Source of the DNA: Sabellastarte sp. h YS-2021
Lineage: Eukaryota; Annelida; Polychaeta; Sabellida; Sabellidae
DNA length: 64,000 bases
Assembly: GCA_964017235.1 (NCBI GenBank)
Contig: OZ024930.1
Span: 30,508,614-30,572,613, forward strand
Reading direction: 5' to 3'
This document shows, piece after piece, positions 21,874 through 34,550 of the stretch (position 1 is its first letter; each line of letters begins with the position of its first letter). The notes under the pieces were generated by a model that worked only from the letters and a program-made list of their open reading frames with translations, was not told the origin of the DNA and ran no database searches. Position numbers and translations under genes: made by a program.

Positions 21874-22805
21874 GTTTCCAGGTTCCTTGTTTCACAAACA
21901 GTGAAGAAACAGATCACTGGCACATTATTCCTGTCATACACACCTCAAAATTTGAAAAAAAATCAAAGCCAATGATGATGTGTACTTTCTTGTAACAGTT
22001 CTTTGTTGTCTAAAATAGAAACTGTATCTGGCATCTAATTCTGCCAAGCAATGATACAATATCAGAATGTCAAACCATGTTAGAGTAAATACTTCCTCAA
22101 TAAGAAACCATACGTGTAAGTATTGAAAACGGGTCCCTTACTAAGCAGAGAGTTGTCAATAATTAATTACCCGGTATATACACAATATTATATGACATGA
22201 AAGGAGGATTTGACTGAACCTGAAGTAAGTCCCAGATTATAAATTTAAGTGCCAATGAAAAGGGACAACTAAATTGATAATATTAAATTACACTTTATAC
22301 TAGTATGCGAAAAAGATTGTAAATGAGTCTGAATTTAAGAACGACTTTGAGATTTTTCTCAATATTAACCATAGCATTTATTAAACTTATTACAAATGAT
22401 AAACTACTTCTAAATCAAGTTATATGTTCCAAGTTAAACATGAATTGGAGTTGAAACTTAAATATCACATTTTGGCAGAGAGTGTGAATTTGAGTCTAAA
22501 TTTCACAATGAGTTTGAATTTTTTTTAAGAATAGCAGTCCTGGGGCGGCCTGAAAATCAAAATATCCATAAAAATACTTTGCTAGGTTTAAGGACTGTCC
22601 TATTTGGATTCTAGCGCATTAGAGGATCTTCAGTGAAATTTTTTCACCCCAGTGAGGTTTGTCACCTGCCACAAAAACCTCCCAATATTCATGTTGTGCC
22701 CCCTGTGCATTTCAAGTACTGCATTGCAATCAATCTATTTGCAATTGTCATTCTTTGATAATATTACAACCCTACCTGGCTACCATTTCACAATTCCCTT
22801 ATGTG
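21874..22805. other. upstream region of the transporter; no element recognised
   Basis: AT-rich. Should hold the promoter of the minus-strand transporter, but I see no convincing core-promoter motif. Confidence 0.35.
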
Positions 22806-22917
22806 GGTGTTCCACCACACGACTAAGCTTCCCGATTAAGGTTTTTTTTTAGTCGGTTTCAAATATTTGCTTAGTCCCAGGCGTTCGGTATGGATCGGTA
22901 GTTGTCGGTTGGGGCCG

Positions 22918-22949
22918 TGAGAAATATCAAACATGTTTGATATTTCTCA
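22918..22949. repeat. perfect 32-bp palindrome
   Basis: Centre ACATGT at 22931-22936; arms TGAGAAATATCAAACA and its complement. Confidence 0.95.
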
Positions 22950-23579
22950 TGATCCAAACCGATTCTCATTTCCCGCCGTCAACAAAATGTCCAGTCCCAG
23001 GCTTCCTCAGGCCTCCTCAGACCCAAATTTACACAGTCCTATGTTGTCTCAGGCCTCCTGCGACCCATAGTCCCAGGCGTCCGTAGCTTAGTCCCAGGAA
23101 GCCTGTTTGTCAGTCCCTGACTCATAACAGACGTTTGAAGTTTCATGCGTGTGAAAAGGAATCGATTTCATTAGTCCCGGGAAGCCTCAGGCCATCTCAG
23201 GTGTCCTGGGACTAAGAAATCTGGGTCTGGGACCAAGCCCCGACTAAGAGAAGCCGATCCAAACCGATCCAGACTGGCCTCCTCAGGCCGCCTGGGACCA
23301 CTGAAATTTAATATGCGACAATCTGTGTACTGATTAAGCACCGACTATTTTTCGCGTGTCTGAAACCAAAAAGAGGCAATGAGGGGGTCTGGGACTATAT
23401 AAGCGACCGCACACATGCTTTCTGTGTTTAGACTGGTTGGCTAATGAGAGACGTGTGTCACTTACTGCTTAGGGGTTTTCAGTTTTTTTACATTTCACAT
23501 TTTACTTGAGTTAGGGCAAATTTAACAGTTAGGAGACAAATTTCAGTTGTTTTACTTTTTTGGTGATATTCACTGGAAT

Positions 23580-23790
23580 TATTAGGAAAGAGAAAGGAGG
23601 AAAGAGAGGAAAGAAGAAGATGGAGGGGAGGCAAGAGGAGAGGGAGAAGGAAGGTGGAGAGTTGGAGGAGATGACAGAGGAAAGGACAGAGGAGGGTACA
23701 GAAGAGAGGGAAGAGAGGATAGAGGATAGAGAGGAAGGTTTAGAAGTTATTGAGGAAGCTTGCGAAGAAGATGAGAGGTGTGAGTAAGAA
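23580..23790 (+). repeat. purine-rich low-complexity tract
   Basis: About 200 bases almost entirely A and G (AGGAAAGAGAAAGGAGGAAA). It creates a spurious Lys/Glu-rich frame on the plus strand and a Ser/Pro-rich one on the minus strand. It could form triplex DNA. Confidence 0.85.
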
Positions 23791-24275
23791 TCAGAGTGCC
23801 ACTCAGCAGCCAAGAGAGCCAGGGTTTGTGCTACATACAATGATACTTACATCCCGGAATTTATATATATACCCAGAGAATGCAGTTTTCTTGCAAAACA
23901 AGAATTGGCCATCTTGGTCTGGGGAATACTGAGGAGGCCTCAGGACGCCTGAGGAAGCCGGGACTTAATCGGTGGTTAGTCGGGGCTTAGTCCCAGGAGG
24001 CCTGAGGCGTCCTGGGACCCAGTCGGTATGTGTACGACAAGATCGTGGTTCAAACCGACCAGAAAAATGGCTTAATCGGTTCTTAGTCGCAGAACAGTTG
24101 GGGACTGTGTGGGGCCTCCTGGGGCCTCCTCAGGCTTCCTGAGGCCGATCTGAACTTAATCCCGGGCTTTGATACCAATTCAGTATTCCCACCCATTTTT
24201 CCATTTTCTTCACTGACTGTCCACGATTAAGGGTCGCAGACAGGATCGGGGCTTAGTCCTTTGGTGGAACAGGGG

Positions 24276-24820
24276 CATTACTGTAACATCAAAGAGAAGC
24301 TAAGAGGAACCTGTAGGCAAGTTTATATAGTAACTTCAAAGGCCTTTGCCCTACTTAAACTGGAAGTATTTAATTTAAATTGTACAGAAGTTACATGAAG
24401 CTGCTGTCCAAGAAAAATACCTTTAATCCAGTTTATATAATATATTCAGATAACAAAGGTATATTAGAATCATGTCACAAAGGAAAACAATTTGTCATTC
24501 ATTTCAGTCTCTTTAGAAACAAAAACCCAAATTGGCTTCATATTAAAAAAAACACCTTTCCACTTAAAGCATGCCACATTATATCAGTTCTGTATTGTTG
24601 ATCAATTATAGGCCTAGAGGAGTCTTTGTTTTAAATGTAATGAATTTATAATGAGTAATATATCTGTCATTTAGACAAAACATAGACAAAATTTAGACAA
24701 AATATATGCACTATTCATAGAAAATGTTGACATACTAATGGTATTTACGCTTACTCTCAGTTTGATCACTGTTTTGAAGATTTTAATCATTTGTACAAGT
24801 CTTCTTTGGAAGTTTTTCTT
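24276..24820. other. no gene recognised
   Basis: AT-rich flank of the LINE insertion. GACAAAATTTAGACAAAATA is a short local repeat. Confidence 0.4.
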
Positions 24821-24835
24821 GGTTTGCAAAATCTT
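24821..24835 (+). repeat. LINE target-site duplication (with 27884-27898)
   Basis: GGTTTGCAAAATCTT is present identically at both LINE flanks. Confidence 0.93.
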
Positions 24836-27800
24836 TTTTTTTTTTTTTTTTTTTTTGTATATTTTTATTTCTGCATATTACATGGGTTTATAACAAAAAA
24901 TAAATGAACAATCTTACATACATAACTTTGACATACATCAATAGCTTTTGATAAGCTGAAAGTGTTACTGCACACACAACATAGGACACCACTTTTCCCA
25001 TAGTTTTGTAAAAAAGTCTTGTTTATCTTTTAACATAGCTAAATAATACTCATCAAAGTATGTTTGCTGAAACTTGTGTTTTAAAGCCACTAGATTTAAG
25101 ATGCCATTATTACGATTAATGTCATAGATGTATTTTTTAGAAATCAGCAAAAACACATTCAATGGAACTCTGTTTCTGTCTAAATTTTGGTAGCCAAATA
25201 ATATATCAAATTTTGAAAAATGAATCTTCAGCCCATTTGTTTCATAAATCAATTTTTCAATTTCCCTCCAAAAAACTTTAACCCTATCACATTCAACAAA
25301 CATGTGGACTATAGTTTCTTTTTCATGACAATGGGTACAGTCTGAGCTATTAACAATATTGATTTTATTCAAGTACTCCCTTGTACCAAGGATTCTGTAC
25401 AAAAGTTTTAACTGAAACCACACTAGTAAATTATTATTTGCACTTTGGTAAGTTACATTAAATATTGAACTCCATTCTCTTTTATTAATAGTTACTTGCA
25501 TTTCGTTTTCCCATTTTAACTTGATTGTATGTTCATTTTCGTTGTGTTTTGTAAGAGTTTTGTAAAAGGCACTAACACCCTTTTTATTTTTCCAAATGGG
25601 TACAATATTCGATGGGACAAAAGGTCTCTGAACTATATACTTTTCATCAAATTTGTATTTTTTAATATATTGCTTTACATTATGCTTTACTCTAAGATAA
25701 TGCAATGGGTTAATAGTACTAAACGAGTATTGGTGTTTTACTTCATCCATTGTCATTATTAACCCGTTGGGGTTTATAATATCTGATATTGTTTTAATAC
25801 CCTTCTGAAACCAAATAGGAATATACATATCATGACAAGACATTTTACTGTTGTACCACAATGGGCTACTGAATAGGTCTGAGTTTGTTTTAACTGCAAT
25901 TTTATCTGAAAATTTTTGCCAAGCCTCAAACACGTTTATCCAAAATTTGTCAGTTGTTCTATTTTTTAACAATTGAAAATAGCCAGGTCCAAAGTTTATT
26001 GCTTTAGTTATATCAACATTAAAATTTCTTTCAAATAAAGTTATCCACAAGGATTTCCCTGTGGCCATAAATAACCGCCTGATCCACGATATTTTCAGAG
26101 ATGTAACAAAATCTTTAATATTAATCATTTTTAAACCTCCAATTTTCTTGTCCAACATAACTGTATATCTGTTTATTTTATCTGGTTTAGAGGACCATAT
26201 AAATTTGAATAGAAGCTCGTTTATTTCTTTGACAAAAGAGTCGTCAGGATTTGGCAAGGATGTAAAGAGGTGATTCAGTTTTGCTAATAGGAAGGTCTTA
26301 ACTATTGTTATTTTACCTAATGGTGTCAGATACCTTTTGTTCCATTTACAAATTAGTTCCTTTATTTCTATCATCTTTTGAACAAAATTCATTTTCAAGC
26401 AGTCGTCCAAATTCACAGAAAAAAGAATACCAAGTAACTTGAAACTTGAAATTGCTTCAAGACTGCAATTGTTAATATTAATTTTATGTTTACTGTGTTT
26501 CTTTTTTCCAATCCAGGCTATTTGTGTCTTTTCTGTATTGACTTTTAATCCTGAAATGCTGCCAAAAATTTCCAGAGTATTAAATGCTGCATGTAATGAT
26601 TCTATACTACCATCTAGTATCAAAGTTGTGTCATCAGCAAACTGTGTTAGTTTGATTTCTACATTTTCAATTGAGATACCTTTTATTTTTTTATTGTTTT
26701 TGATCATAATTGTTAAAATTTGTGCTACTATTATGAATAAATATGGTGCAATGGGGTCTCCTTGTCTACAACCACGCTGGATATCTATAAATTCTGATAA
26801 TACACCACATTGAATTATAGTGGCCTTGATATTATGGTTAAATAGTTTAATCCATTTTATTAGATCTTTAGAAAAACCTAAGTAAGCCATAGTTTGATAG
26901 ATAAAAGACCAAGAAATGGAGTCGAATGCTTTTTCAAAGTCAATCAAGACTAGCATTCCAGGTAATTGTTTGTCTTCGGTAAATTTCATTATATCGAATA
27001 TTAATCTGGTACATTCACCTATGTATCTACCTGGAACGAAGCCACACTGTGTGTTATCGATAATCTGGCTGAGATGAGGCTTTATTCTATTAGCAATCGC
27101 AGCTGATGCTAACTTATATATGACAGACAACATTGACAAGGGTCGCCAATTCTTAATATTATTTCGCGGTTTACCCTTTTTGGGAAGGCATGTAATAACA
27201 CACTGCCTTAACGACAGTGGAAGTAAACCCTTGTCAAAACTGTCATTGATCGCATAGGTAATACAAAATTTCAAGTCTTTCCAAAATACTTTTAAAAATT
27301 CAAATGAGAATCCATCCAGCCCAGGAGCTTTATTATTTTTAGTATTTTTAAGTGTCATACCAAGTTCGTCAATGGAGAGATATCCCTCCATTTCCCTAGC
27401 TTGCTCCTTGTTTAGTTTTTTAATATTGTATTTTCTTAAATGGTTATCGAGATTGAATCTTTCAGTTTCTGTATTTTCTCTAAACAAGTCCGCATAGAAG
27501 ATTTTTATTTCATTCAAAATTTCATTTTGGTCCCTTGTGTACCTTTTATCTTGTTTTTGAAGATGCTTTATTGTTTTGTCCACATAGTTACCTTTTTCCA
27601 ATGCACAAAAATATTTTGAAGGCTTTTCCCCCTCAATAACCCATTGTGTCCTTGACCTTATCATATGTCCCTGCATTTCTTTTTGTCGGAATTCAAGGAG
27701 TTCTTGCTTTTTTAACTCCAGTAATTCAAGATCAGTGGTGCTTTCACCTAATTCTAATTTTTCTATTTCTGAGAGTAATAATTTCTCAAAATTTGAATTG

Positions 27801-27883
27801 AACTTCTTCTTAAAAGCTCCATATTTAATTGATTCACCTCGAATCCTTAACAATAAAGCTTCCAAAAACAGGTCAGGGGCTAT
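24836..27883 (-). mobile_element. Tx1/L1-type LINE, 5'-truncated
   Basis: Minus-strand insertion bounded by a 15-bp target duplication. A poly(A) tail appears as the T-run at 24834-24856 at its 3' end. The 5' end is cut inside ORF2, removing ORF1 and the endonuclease domain. Truncation, tail and duplication are the signature of target-primed reverse transcription. Confidence 0.93.
24965..27883 (-). pseudogene. LINE ORF2: reverse transcriptase and C-terminal zinc knuckle
   Basis: About 970 codons open without a stop. RT motifs run in order: NKAPGLDGFSFEFLK (~187-201), NWRPLSMLSVIYK, GFVPGRYIGECTRL, LIDFEKAFDSISWSF (~316-330), RGCRQGDPIAPYLF (~373-386) and the catalytic FADD (~418-421). A C-terminal C-x2-C-x8-H-x4-C knuckle (CTHCHEKETIVHMFVEC) is typical of the L1/Tx1 group. 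The first in-frame start-like codon is a TTG lying in the flanking duplication, so the true N-terminus with the endonuclease is missing. The open frame suggests recent insertion, but the copy cannot move by itself. Confidence 0.93.
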
Positions 27884-27898
27884 GGTTTGCAAAATCTT

Positions 27899-28345
27899 AG
27901 TGCATGAATCAATTCTGAATGAGTCTGAATAACCCTATATATTGAATAAGTTGATATTCAGAAAACTCAATATTTATAGACACCAGTTTATACTCATTAC
28001 AATATAGGCCAGTTTGAAATTCTGAAAGGCCATTACAAGGAAATATCCTTGTTCCCAATGAATATATCAATTCTATACAAACACCAGAGATACATATTAT
28101 CAATTACACAAATTTACTGGAAGTACAGTCAGTAAAACTTGCAAAATAATGTGGGTAAAAATATGGCAAGGCTGTTTGGGGGGAAAGTGTTTCAATGTAG
28201 GACTAGTTAGTCAGATGGGTCAAATAGTATATTGATGTGAGGCTTCATAGTTAATACTTGCCTTAAAAGTAAGCATTCAATGCCACAGAGACAAGGTAGT
28301 TCTGGTATGTACACATATGTACTTACAAAACCCAACTGAACTCAA
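27899..28345. other. no gene recognised
   Basis: AT-rich flank. Small frames only. Confidence 0.4.
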
Positions 28346-28583
28346 CTACGGTTAATTGTTTATTTATTTATTTGGGGTTTTATGTCGCTTTCAACACTGT
28401 ACAGGTCATATCACGACGGGTAGTTGGAAGGGAAGAGGAAACCAGTACATACAGTTGGTCAAGGTTCTGTACTGTAAACTGCCGACCAACTACTAGCTTT
28501 CCCACTTGAGGCCGTGCCGGGAACCGAACCCTGGCCTCAGAGGTGGGAGGCGAGAGTGTTACCACTCTGCCACCATGGCCCCT
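28346..28583 (-). mobile_element. tRNA-derived SINE, near full length (minus strand)
   Basis: On the minus strand the head begins GGGGCCATGGTGGCAGAGTGG with an A box (TGGCAGAGTGG) and a B box (GGTTCGGTTCC). The body follows with GTCGGCAGTTTACAGTAC and CGTGATATGACCTGTACAG, then TTGAAAGCGACATAAAACCC and an (AAAT)n tail. This is the best SINE copy here and the reference for 19510-19712 and 30545-30728. Confidence 0.9.
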
Positions 28584-29356
28584 ACCGGTAATTGGAGAGG
28601 AGGGGAGTAATATAGTATAAAGTATGAATGTACAAGCTACCACATCCACAAATCTGTAGTTGAAATACAATTATGCAGAAGGATCTGTTTATCCTACATG
28701 TGTTCATACAAGAATGTTTATGTGATGCCTTGTCGAAATCTTTTCCAAAACAGAAAGGTCTTATCTTCAAATGTCTTCTATGACAGATTGATTACTGACA
28801 GATCAGACCATCTTAATCTGTTCATGAACTATTTCTAAATAGGAAGCCCTGTAGAATGAGAAAGTGGAACAATATAGAGAAATAGGTGGATTGCATACAG
28901 GAAAACAGTCACATTATCATGTGTAATGTCCACCCGTCATGATGCTAGGAAAGACTATAAATCATTAATTAAAAAGATGAAAATGTAATGTAACTATATT
29001 AAGGAATTTATTTACATTTAAACTACATTCAAACATAAATCTCTGAATCCAGGACATACACACATACACATATCCAGGACTTGTTTAAGAGGCAGGCTTC
29101 TGCCCTATGCTTCTGAAAAAGGGGGACTTTGGTCTGAGGGGCTTGTGTCGGGGGTGGGTGTGTGTGTGTGTGTGTGTGTATGTCCATTAATCAAAACATA
29201 AGCCCCGCCACCCCCCACCCTCAAAAGGGTCATTTAAGCACCCCTGACACAAGCACCCCTCCATTAGGATATACCCTCCATTGATAGTAACGATCCCACC
29301 TGATTCTTGTTGGTTTACTTGCCTTGTTTGTGTTAAAATAGCCTTCAAATTATATC
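28584..29356. other. no gene recognised; (GT)n at 29159-29179
   Basis: Holds a GT microsatellite and CACCCC-rich patches. ACATTATCATGTGTAATGTC near 28912 recurs exactly near 62934, each followed by CACCC, suggesting a shared repeat end. Confidence 0.5.
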
Positions 29357-29360
29357 TTAA

Positions 29361-31597
29361 AGGATGACTTCAGTGTTTTTTTTCACTTCTGAGTTAAATG
29401 CAGGATATGATACTCTTGCCTATTTAAAACATGTATCTGGTACTATTAGTACCCAAAGTAGTCTGTTTACTTCATAAACAAGCTTTTATAACAGGAGATA
29501 AATTTCAAATTTACAACTGCCTGCTTCGGCTCTTTTCACCAGTCACGTGGTGTGTTTGCATCATATGTGTTCATGGGCTGTGTATGCAGGGATAAAAACA
29601 GTGCTATATGTACAGTATATCTGTTTTTGTCTCCTCAATTTATTTTTGCAATTGTCAGTTTATAATGGTAAATTGTACATAGTTATTGAAGGATAAAATT
29701 AAGAATTATATAATTAGTAAAAGGAAACTAGAAAAGATTTTTTTTCTGATTTTTCAAAATGATCAAAACATAACCTATATTTTTCTCTCTTACTATTCTC
29801 TTCTCTTCAATGTATCCACATTTATCTCAGACATAGAGGTCATCTGTGGATGATCTCAGCTGAATTTTGATATCTAGATACTGAGGCCAGTAAATGTAGA
29901 TAATGTGGCTGTTCAAAAATAGTCAGTTATTCAATTTTACAACCTTGGTCAAGGCAAAATTGCTAAAAGGAGAGAGATGTAAATTTAAAAGTTGGCTCCA
30001 AGCTGAGTGTTTGTATCACTTTTATCATAATTATAAGGTCACATTGCAACACGGGATCATCATTTATTCCATTATATCATATATTTAAATCCACCACCAC
30101 AGAGATGAAAGCCTGGAGGTTTATAGAAAATAATGAAACCAGAGTTAAGCAATTTTTTTTTAAAAAAAGTTAATATATCCAATAAGAGTTAAGTTAATAT
30201 TTTCATGTGATTTTAGAAGTGCTTTTGAATCCTCAAGTAAAAACTTCTACACTTTAAGTAAAAACTAAATTATAACCATCTATTTACATACTATTGTGAC
30301 TGATTTTCTTTGTTCTCGTCACATAGTTTATATGTTGGATCATTTATTGAAACCTCTAGACACACTTGTTTTGGACAGAACTGGTGGACAGCACTTGTGT
30401 TGCAAAAAACCTCATTAAAATGCACAAAAATAATCTAATACTGTGAATTAATATTTCTCTGATCTGATAGATGGAAAATTGAAAGGGTGGGGGGAACAGA
30501 ACATAGTAATAGTCTGGAGTTGAATTACCTTAATTATAATATAGTTACATCTCTGATGTAGGCGGTTCAAACCCAGAACCCTATATGGGAAAGATGGTAG
30601 TTTCTTACTGATGGATGGCAGTTTAAAGGACAGCACCATGTATGTACTGGTTTCCTCTGCCTGTAAACTACCTGTTGTGATATGACCTATTATACAGTGT
30701 TCAAAGCAACATTAAAACAGAAGAAGTAGCGTATAATTCAGCAGTTACAAAATACACCCCTGTTGAAGGCTTGAGATTATATATTTGTAAATACCAGGAA
30801 CTAATATATTTATTTGCCTTCTGGACTATTTCTTTATATGTTATTTCAATAGTTAAATAATATGCTAAAATTAAATATTCACGTAAATGAACTAAATTTT
30901 AGATTTCCAAAGTTAATAAGTGTGCACTTTATAGAGTGAAACAAATGTTAACTGAAGCTTTTCTGAATTGATGTACCTTTCTACACAGAAAAAGGCTAGA
31001 TGGCCCAGATAATACTTGATACTGCAGTATTTTCTTTGACCATGAAACATTTACTAGAAACTCATCTCATTTCACATCTTATAGTTGATAAAAGTAGAGA
31101 GTGTTATAAATATACACTGTTCACAGCAAAGAATATAAACAGTGCTTGTTCTCAGTATTAGTGTCCGCAGTTCACCCCCACAGTGGATCATGTTATATTT
31201 ATCTTTTGTTCTATAAACTCACACATTTTGTAAGTTTTATTGGCTCAAACTACAGTTAGAACATTGTTACTTTTACTATGTCCTTGAAATGCTCCATTTT
31301 ATAAGAGATAATATAACGTAAAAAGCAGTACATATCAGAACAGTTCTAAGCTAAAACCAAGGCAAGTGAACACAAATGACGTCACCCACACATGTTTATT
31401 TACTTCATGTGCACTCGGCAATTTTCGGGAGGGAACATGTGACTACCCAAATAAGGCAGTGCTTCTGTACTTTTAAATGCAAATTACAGCAGATATAGGC
31501 AACTTTGACACATAAAACTTTGTCAGTATATTGATAATATATAAAGCTTGAATTTACACTTAAAAAATATGTATGTCAAAAACGCTGAAGTCATCCT
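29361..31597. mobile_element. TTAA-flanked non-autonomous DNA transposon
   Basis: TTAA occurs at 29357-29360 and 31598-31601. Inside it the ends are inverted copies of AGGATGACTTCAG(T/C)GTTTTT. Weaker inverted similarity continues inward for ~200 bases (CACGTGGTGTGTTTGCATCA against the complement of the 31370-31410 region). No transposase frame. A TTAA target fits piggyBac or Kolobok superfamilies; the AGG start is closer to Kolobok-like ends, but this is inference. Confidence 0.78.
30545..30728 (+). mobile_element. SINE, old diverged copy (plus strand)
   Basis: GGCGGTTCAAACCC (B box), GTACTGGTTTCCTCTGCC, GTGATATGACC and CAAAGCAACATTAAAAC match the SINE at 28346-28583 with many substitutions. 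Nested in the TTAA element. Confidence 0.8.
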
Positions 31598-31727
31598 TTA
31601 AATCCCTTTTTGTGCTGAAGTAGCCTTTACTAGAATGATCTCTAAGGAAACTAGGGTGAAGTGGTTGGCATTCTGCCAGCCACAGAGTCGAATCTTAGGA
31701 CAGCAGTGGGTGTTGAAATCTATAAAC

Positions 31728-32595
31728 TTGCTATTATCGCCCGCAAGACAGAGTGAGGTGCGGTGACAGTAAAATATTGCTGGATTATATATTTGTAAAA
31801 TGTTGTTAGAAACCCCATTGTAGCCTCACGTTTTCATCACTCTGTGGGTGTACAACTACCAGCATTTGATATTTTATTTGTTTTAAATATTGCGAGAAGA
31901 CGGAGTGAGGTGCAGTGACAGTAAAATATTGCTGGATTATATATTTGTAAAATGTTGTTAGAAACCCCATTGTAGCCTCACGTTTTCATCACTCTGTGGG
32001 TGTACAACTACCAGCATTTGATATTTTATTTGTTTTAAATATTGCGAGAAGACGGAGTGAGGTGCAGTGACAGTAAAATATTGCTGGATTATATATTTGT
32101 AAAATGTTGTTAGAAACCCCATTGTAGCCTCACGTTTTCATCACTCTGTGGGTGTACAACTACCAGCATTTGATATTTTATTGCGAGAAGACAGAGTGAG
32201 GTGCGGTGACAGTAAAATATTGCTGGATTATATATTTGTAAAATGTTAGAAACCCCATTGTAGCCTCACGTTTTCATCACTCTGTGGGTGTACAACTACC
32301 AGCATTTGATATTTTATTTGTTTTAAATATTGCGAGAAGACGGAGTGAGGTGCAGTGACAGTAAAATATTGCTGGATTATATATTTGTAAAATATTGTTA
32401 GAAACACCATTGTGGCCTCACGTTTTCATCACTCTGTGGGTGTACAACTACCAGCATTTGATATTTTATTTGTTTTAAATATTGCGAGAACACGGAGTGA
32501 GCTGCGGTGACAGTAAAAGATTGCTGGATTACTGGTATATATTTGTAAAATATTATTAGAAACCCCAGTGTAGCCTCACGTTTTCATCACTCACT
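31728..32595 (+). repeat. Tandem array, 152-bp unit, about 5.7 copies
   Basis: TTGCGAGAAGACGGAGTGAG recurs at about 31890, 32042, 32181, 32330 and 32482. Spacing is 152 except where one copy lacks a 13-base TTTGTTTTAAAT block (139) and the next lacks three bases (149). Copies are >95% alike by eye; the outer copies are more diverged. Confidence 0.93.
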
Positions 32596-33745
32596 TCTAG
32601 TACATGCAAAAGTGCCTTCGAGTGGTTGAATGTAGAACTACAGAGTTTGAATATTTTCATTGTCTCTGCCAGAGGTGTTCTCGAATCTGATTGGCTGAAC
32701 AATAAATGTGTAGTACTACCGTGACGTCACTTCATTCATTAATTTCTTTGCGGTTTATTTGTTTCACAAATTAGTAATAGGCTGTAGATGCGCAGACAAC
32801 AATTTTACATTAACAGTGACTGCGTGATAAACCAGCAGACCAATAAATTAATTGGGGTTTCCACGTCTAGAAACCAGCAGACGAAACCGTTAAAAAAGAC
32901 TCGTTCGAGTAGGCCATTACAATAGCAAACACAATAGTTTCTAGGACATCCGGGACCTTACAGAAAGCCAGACGTAGTACTAGACAAGCTTTTTACTTTA
33001 TAAAATATAACTGAATAAAAGCATTAAAAATCTTCAAAATGGCAGAGTGTATAATATGCACCTTAATGTACCGATATGTGAACAAATATTATGCAGAATT
33101 TGATATTTAAGGGTTTAAACGGCCAATTTAAAATCGTGGCCACAACTCAGTACATAACTCGAATCTACGATTCGACTAAAAAAACATAAGAGCTTTTATG
33201 CTTAAATTATCAGTACTGTCAAGTTATATCAGTAATTTAGAGAATTGATTTCCAGAGTACACCTAAAAAGGCTAAAATGTATGAAAAGGGTCTTAAATCT
33301 CAAAATCTACAAGGATGGTTAAAAGCACTAAATACCAAATACAGATCAAAAGGTTGAAATGTATAAAAGGGTCTTTAACCTTAAATACTATAGAACAGTT
33401 GAAAAATACTAAGTGCAATGATGTTCCAAAGTACGCACCAAAACATTAAATTGTATAGAAAGGGGTCTTTGATCTTAAATTCCACAGTACACTTTTTAAA
33501 AAAATAAATTCTATAATAGCATAAGTTTAACTAGAAAAATGTTTTTGCTGACAAAAATGAAGCGGCCCTGATGAAAAAGTGCGACGTAATCTGTAAAAGA
33601 TGTCAAGATATGCATGATAAGGAATAGAAAATGTAAAGTTTATTGCATTGTGTATGTTACTATATTTAACAAATTAAAGAACGACCACAGCTTCGCAGAA
33701 GTGAAATTGTAGGTGTGAAATTGACTTCTCAAAAGAATGTATGTC
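32596..33745. other. no gene; degenerate ~90-bp repeat at 33250-33495
   Basis: GTATGAAAAGGGTCTTAAAT, GTATAAAAGGGTCTTTAACC and GTATAGAAAGGGGTCTTTGA at 33277, 33361 and 33453 mark an old three-copy array. The rest is featureless. Confidence 0.5.
33738..33745 (+). repeat. probable 8-bp target duplication (with 34551-34558)
   Basis: TGTATGTC here and TGTATATC on the far side of the transposon, one mismatch. Confidence 0.65.
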
Positions 33746-34550
33746 CGATGCGCGGAAAAAATGCCTCCTGGAAAAAATGCCTCCTAGAAAATATGTCTCC
33801 TAGGAAATATACCTCCTAGAAAGAATGCCTCCTGAATATTCTGTGACCAGGAAAAATACCTCCTAAGGAAAAAAAGTTCTTTCAAGTATCATAACACTAC
33901 AGGTTCACATTACAACTTCAGAGGCATCTTCATTTTTCGACTTGAGTCTTATAGTCGCCAATGCCTGCCCAAAATTCTTAGTCTTTTACCCATTTTGCTT
34001 AGCTGTACAAAGGTATGTAAGTTTCTCTAGTAAGGTTTTGCTGGTGCTTCTCACTCTTTTGGCTGGCTGTTCATCCCTGGTTTCCATTATGACAGGTGTT
34101 GTTTTTCTTGTAATTACATTTCTGCCCCTCCTAGTGCATCTAACTGCGATCAACTCCTTACAGAGGGGATAACCTATGTTGTAATTTGATAAGAATGCAT
34201 ATTGTAAGCCATAAAGGCCACAACTATTTCATCAAGAAACTTCACAGCCATAAATCCTGCTTTTAAACTGGTCCAGAGTACAGCTGAAGGGATACCCTTT
34301 CAAGAAGATATTTGTAATTTGTACTTCGTGATATTGTACGTTCTGGTTTTTACTGTACATATTTGAAATTAACATGTTTTTGATATTATACGTTGTAGGT
34401 TTCATATGTAACATGATTACAAGTTGAAATAACTTTTTTTTTTCTCAGGAGCCTTTTTTTCCTAGTTACAAAATATCCAGGAGGCATTTTTTCCAGGAGG
34501 CATTTTTTCTGTGAGGCATTTTGTCCAGGAGGCATTTTTCCCCCGGATTC
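33746..34550. mobile_element. Non-autonomous DNA transposon with iterated AAATGCCTCCTGG ends
   Basis: 805 bp. The left end repeats AAAAATGCCTCCTGG about six times with variation; the right end carries the same motif inverted (CCAGGAGGCATTTTTT) four to five times. The interior is AT-rich without a transposase; its frame at 33942-34172 is hydrophobic but unrecognised. Architecture and 8-bp duplication mirror the unrelated-sequence element at 7096-8237. Confidence 0.82.

Larger units (their letters stand above)
22806..24275. mobile_element. Non-autonomous DNA transposon with GC-rich palindromic interior
   Basis: The ends are inverted: TGTTCCACCACACGACTAAG on the left and, on the opposite strand at the right, TGTTCCACCAAAGGACTAAG, each followed by a CCCGAT block. 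Both halves are full of a short motif (AGTCCCAGG, GGCCTCCTCAGG) in direct and inverted copies. A perfect 32-bp palindrome lies at 22918-22949 and a purine-only tract at 23580-23790. No transposase frame and no clear target duplication are visible. GC content is well above the flanks. Confidence 0.72.

Noticed and set aside
23560..23787. Lys/Glu-rich small protein
   Set aside because: Follows entirely from a purine-only tract; no domain and no neighbouring coding signal.
22800..24280. 8-bp target duplication for the GC-rich transposon
   Set aside because: Several alignments of the flanks were tried; none gives a convincing match.
24965..27883. Retroviral or LTR-type polymerase
   Set aside because: No LTRs, protease or integrase. 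A-tail, target duplication, 5' truncation and motifs are those of a LINE.
28500..28583. Functional tRNA gene
   Set aside because: A and B boxes are present but the arms do not pair as a tRNA and a SINE body follows directly.
31640..31690. tRNA-like sequence before the 152-bp array
   Set aside because: GTGGTTGGCATTCTG and GTCGAATC recall A and B boxes, but spacing and folding are poor and no SINE body follows.
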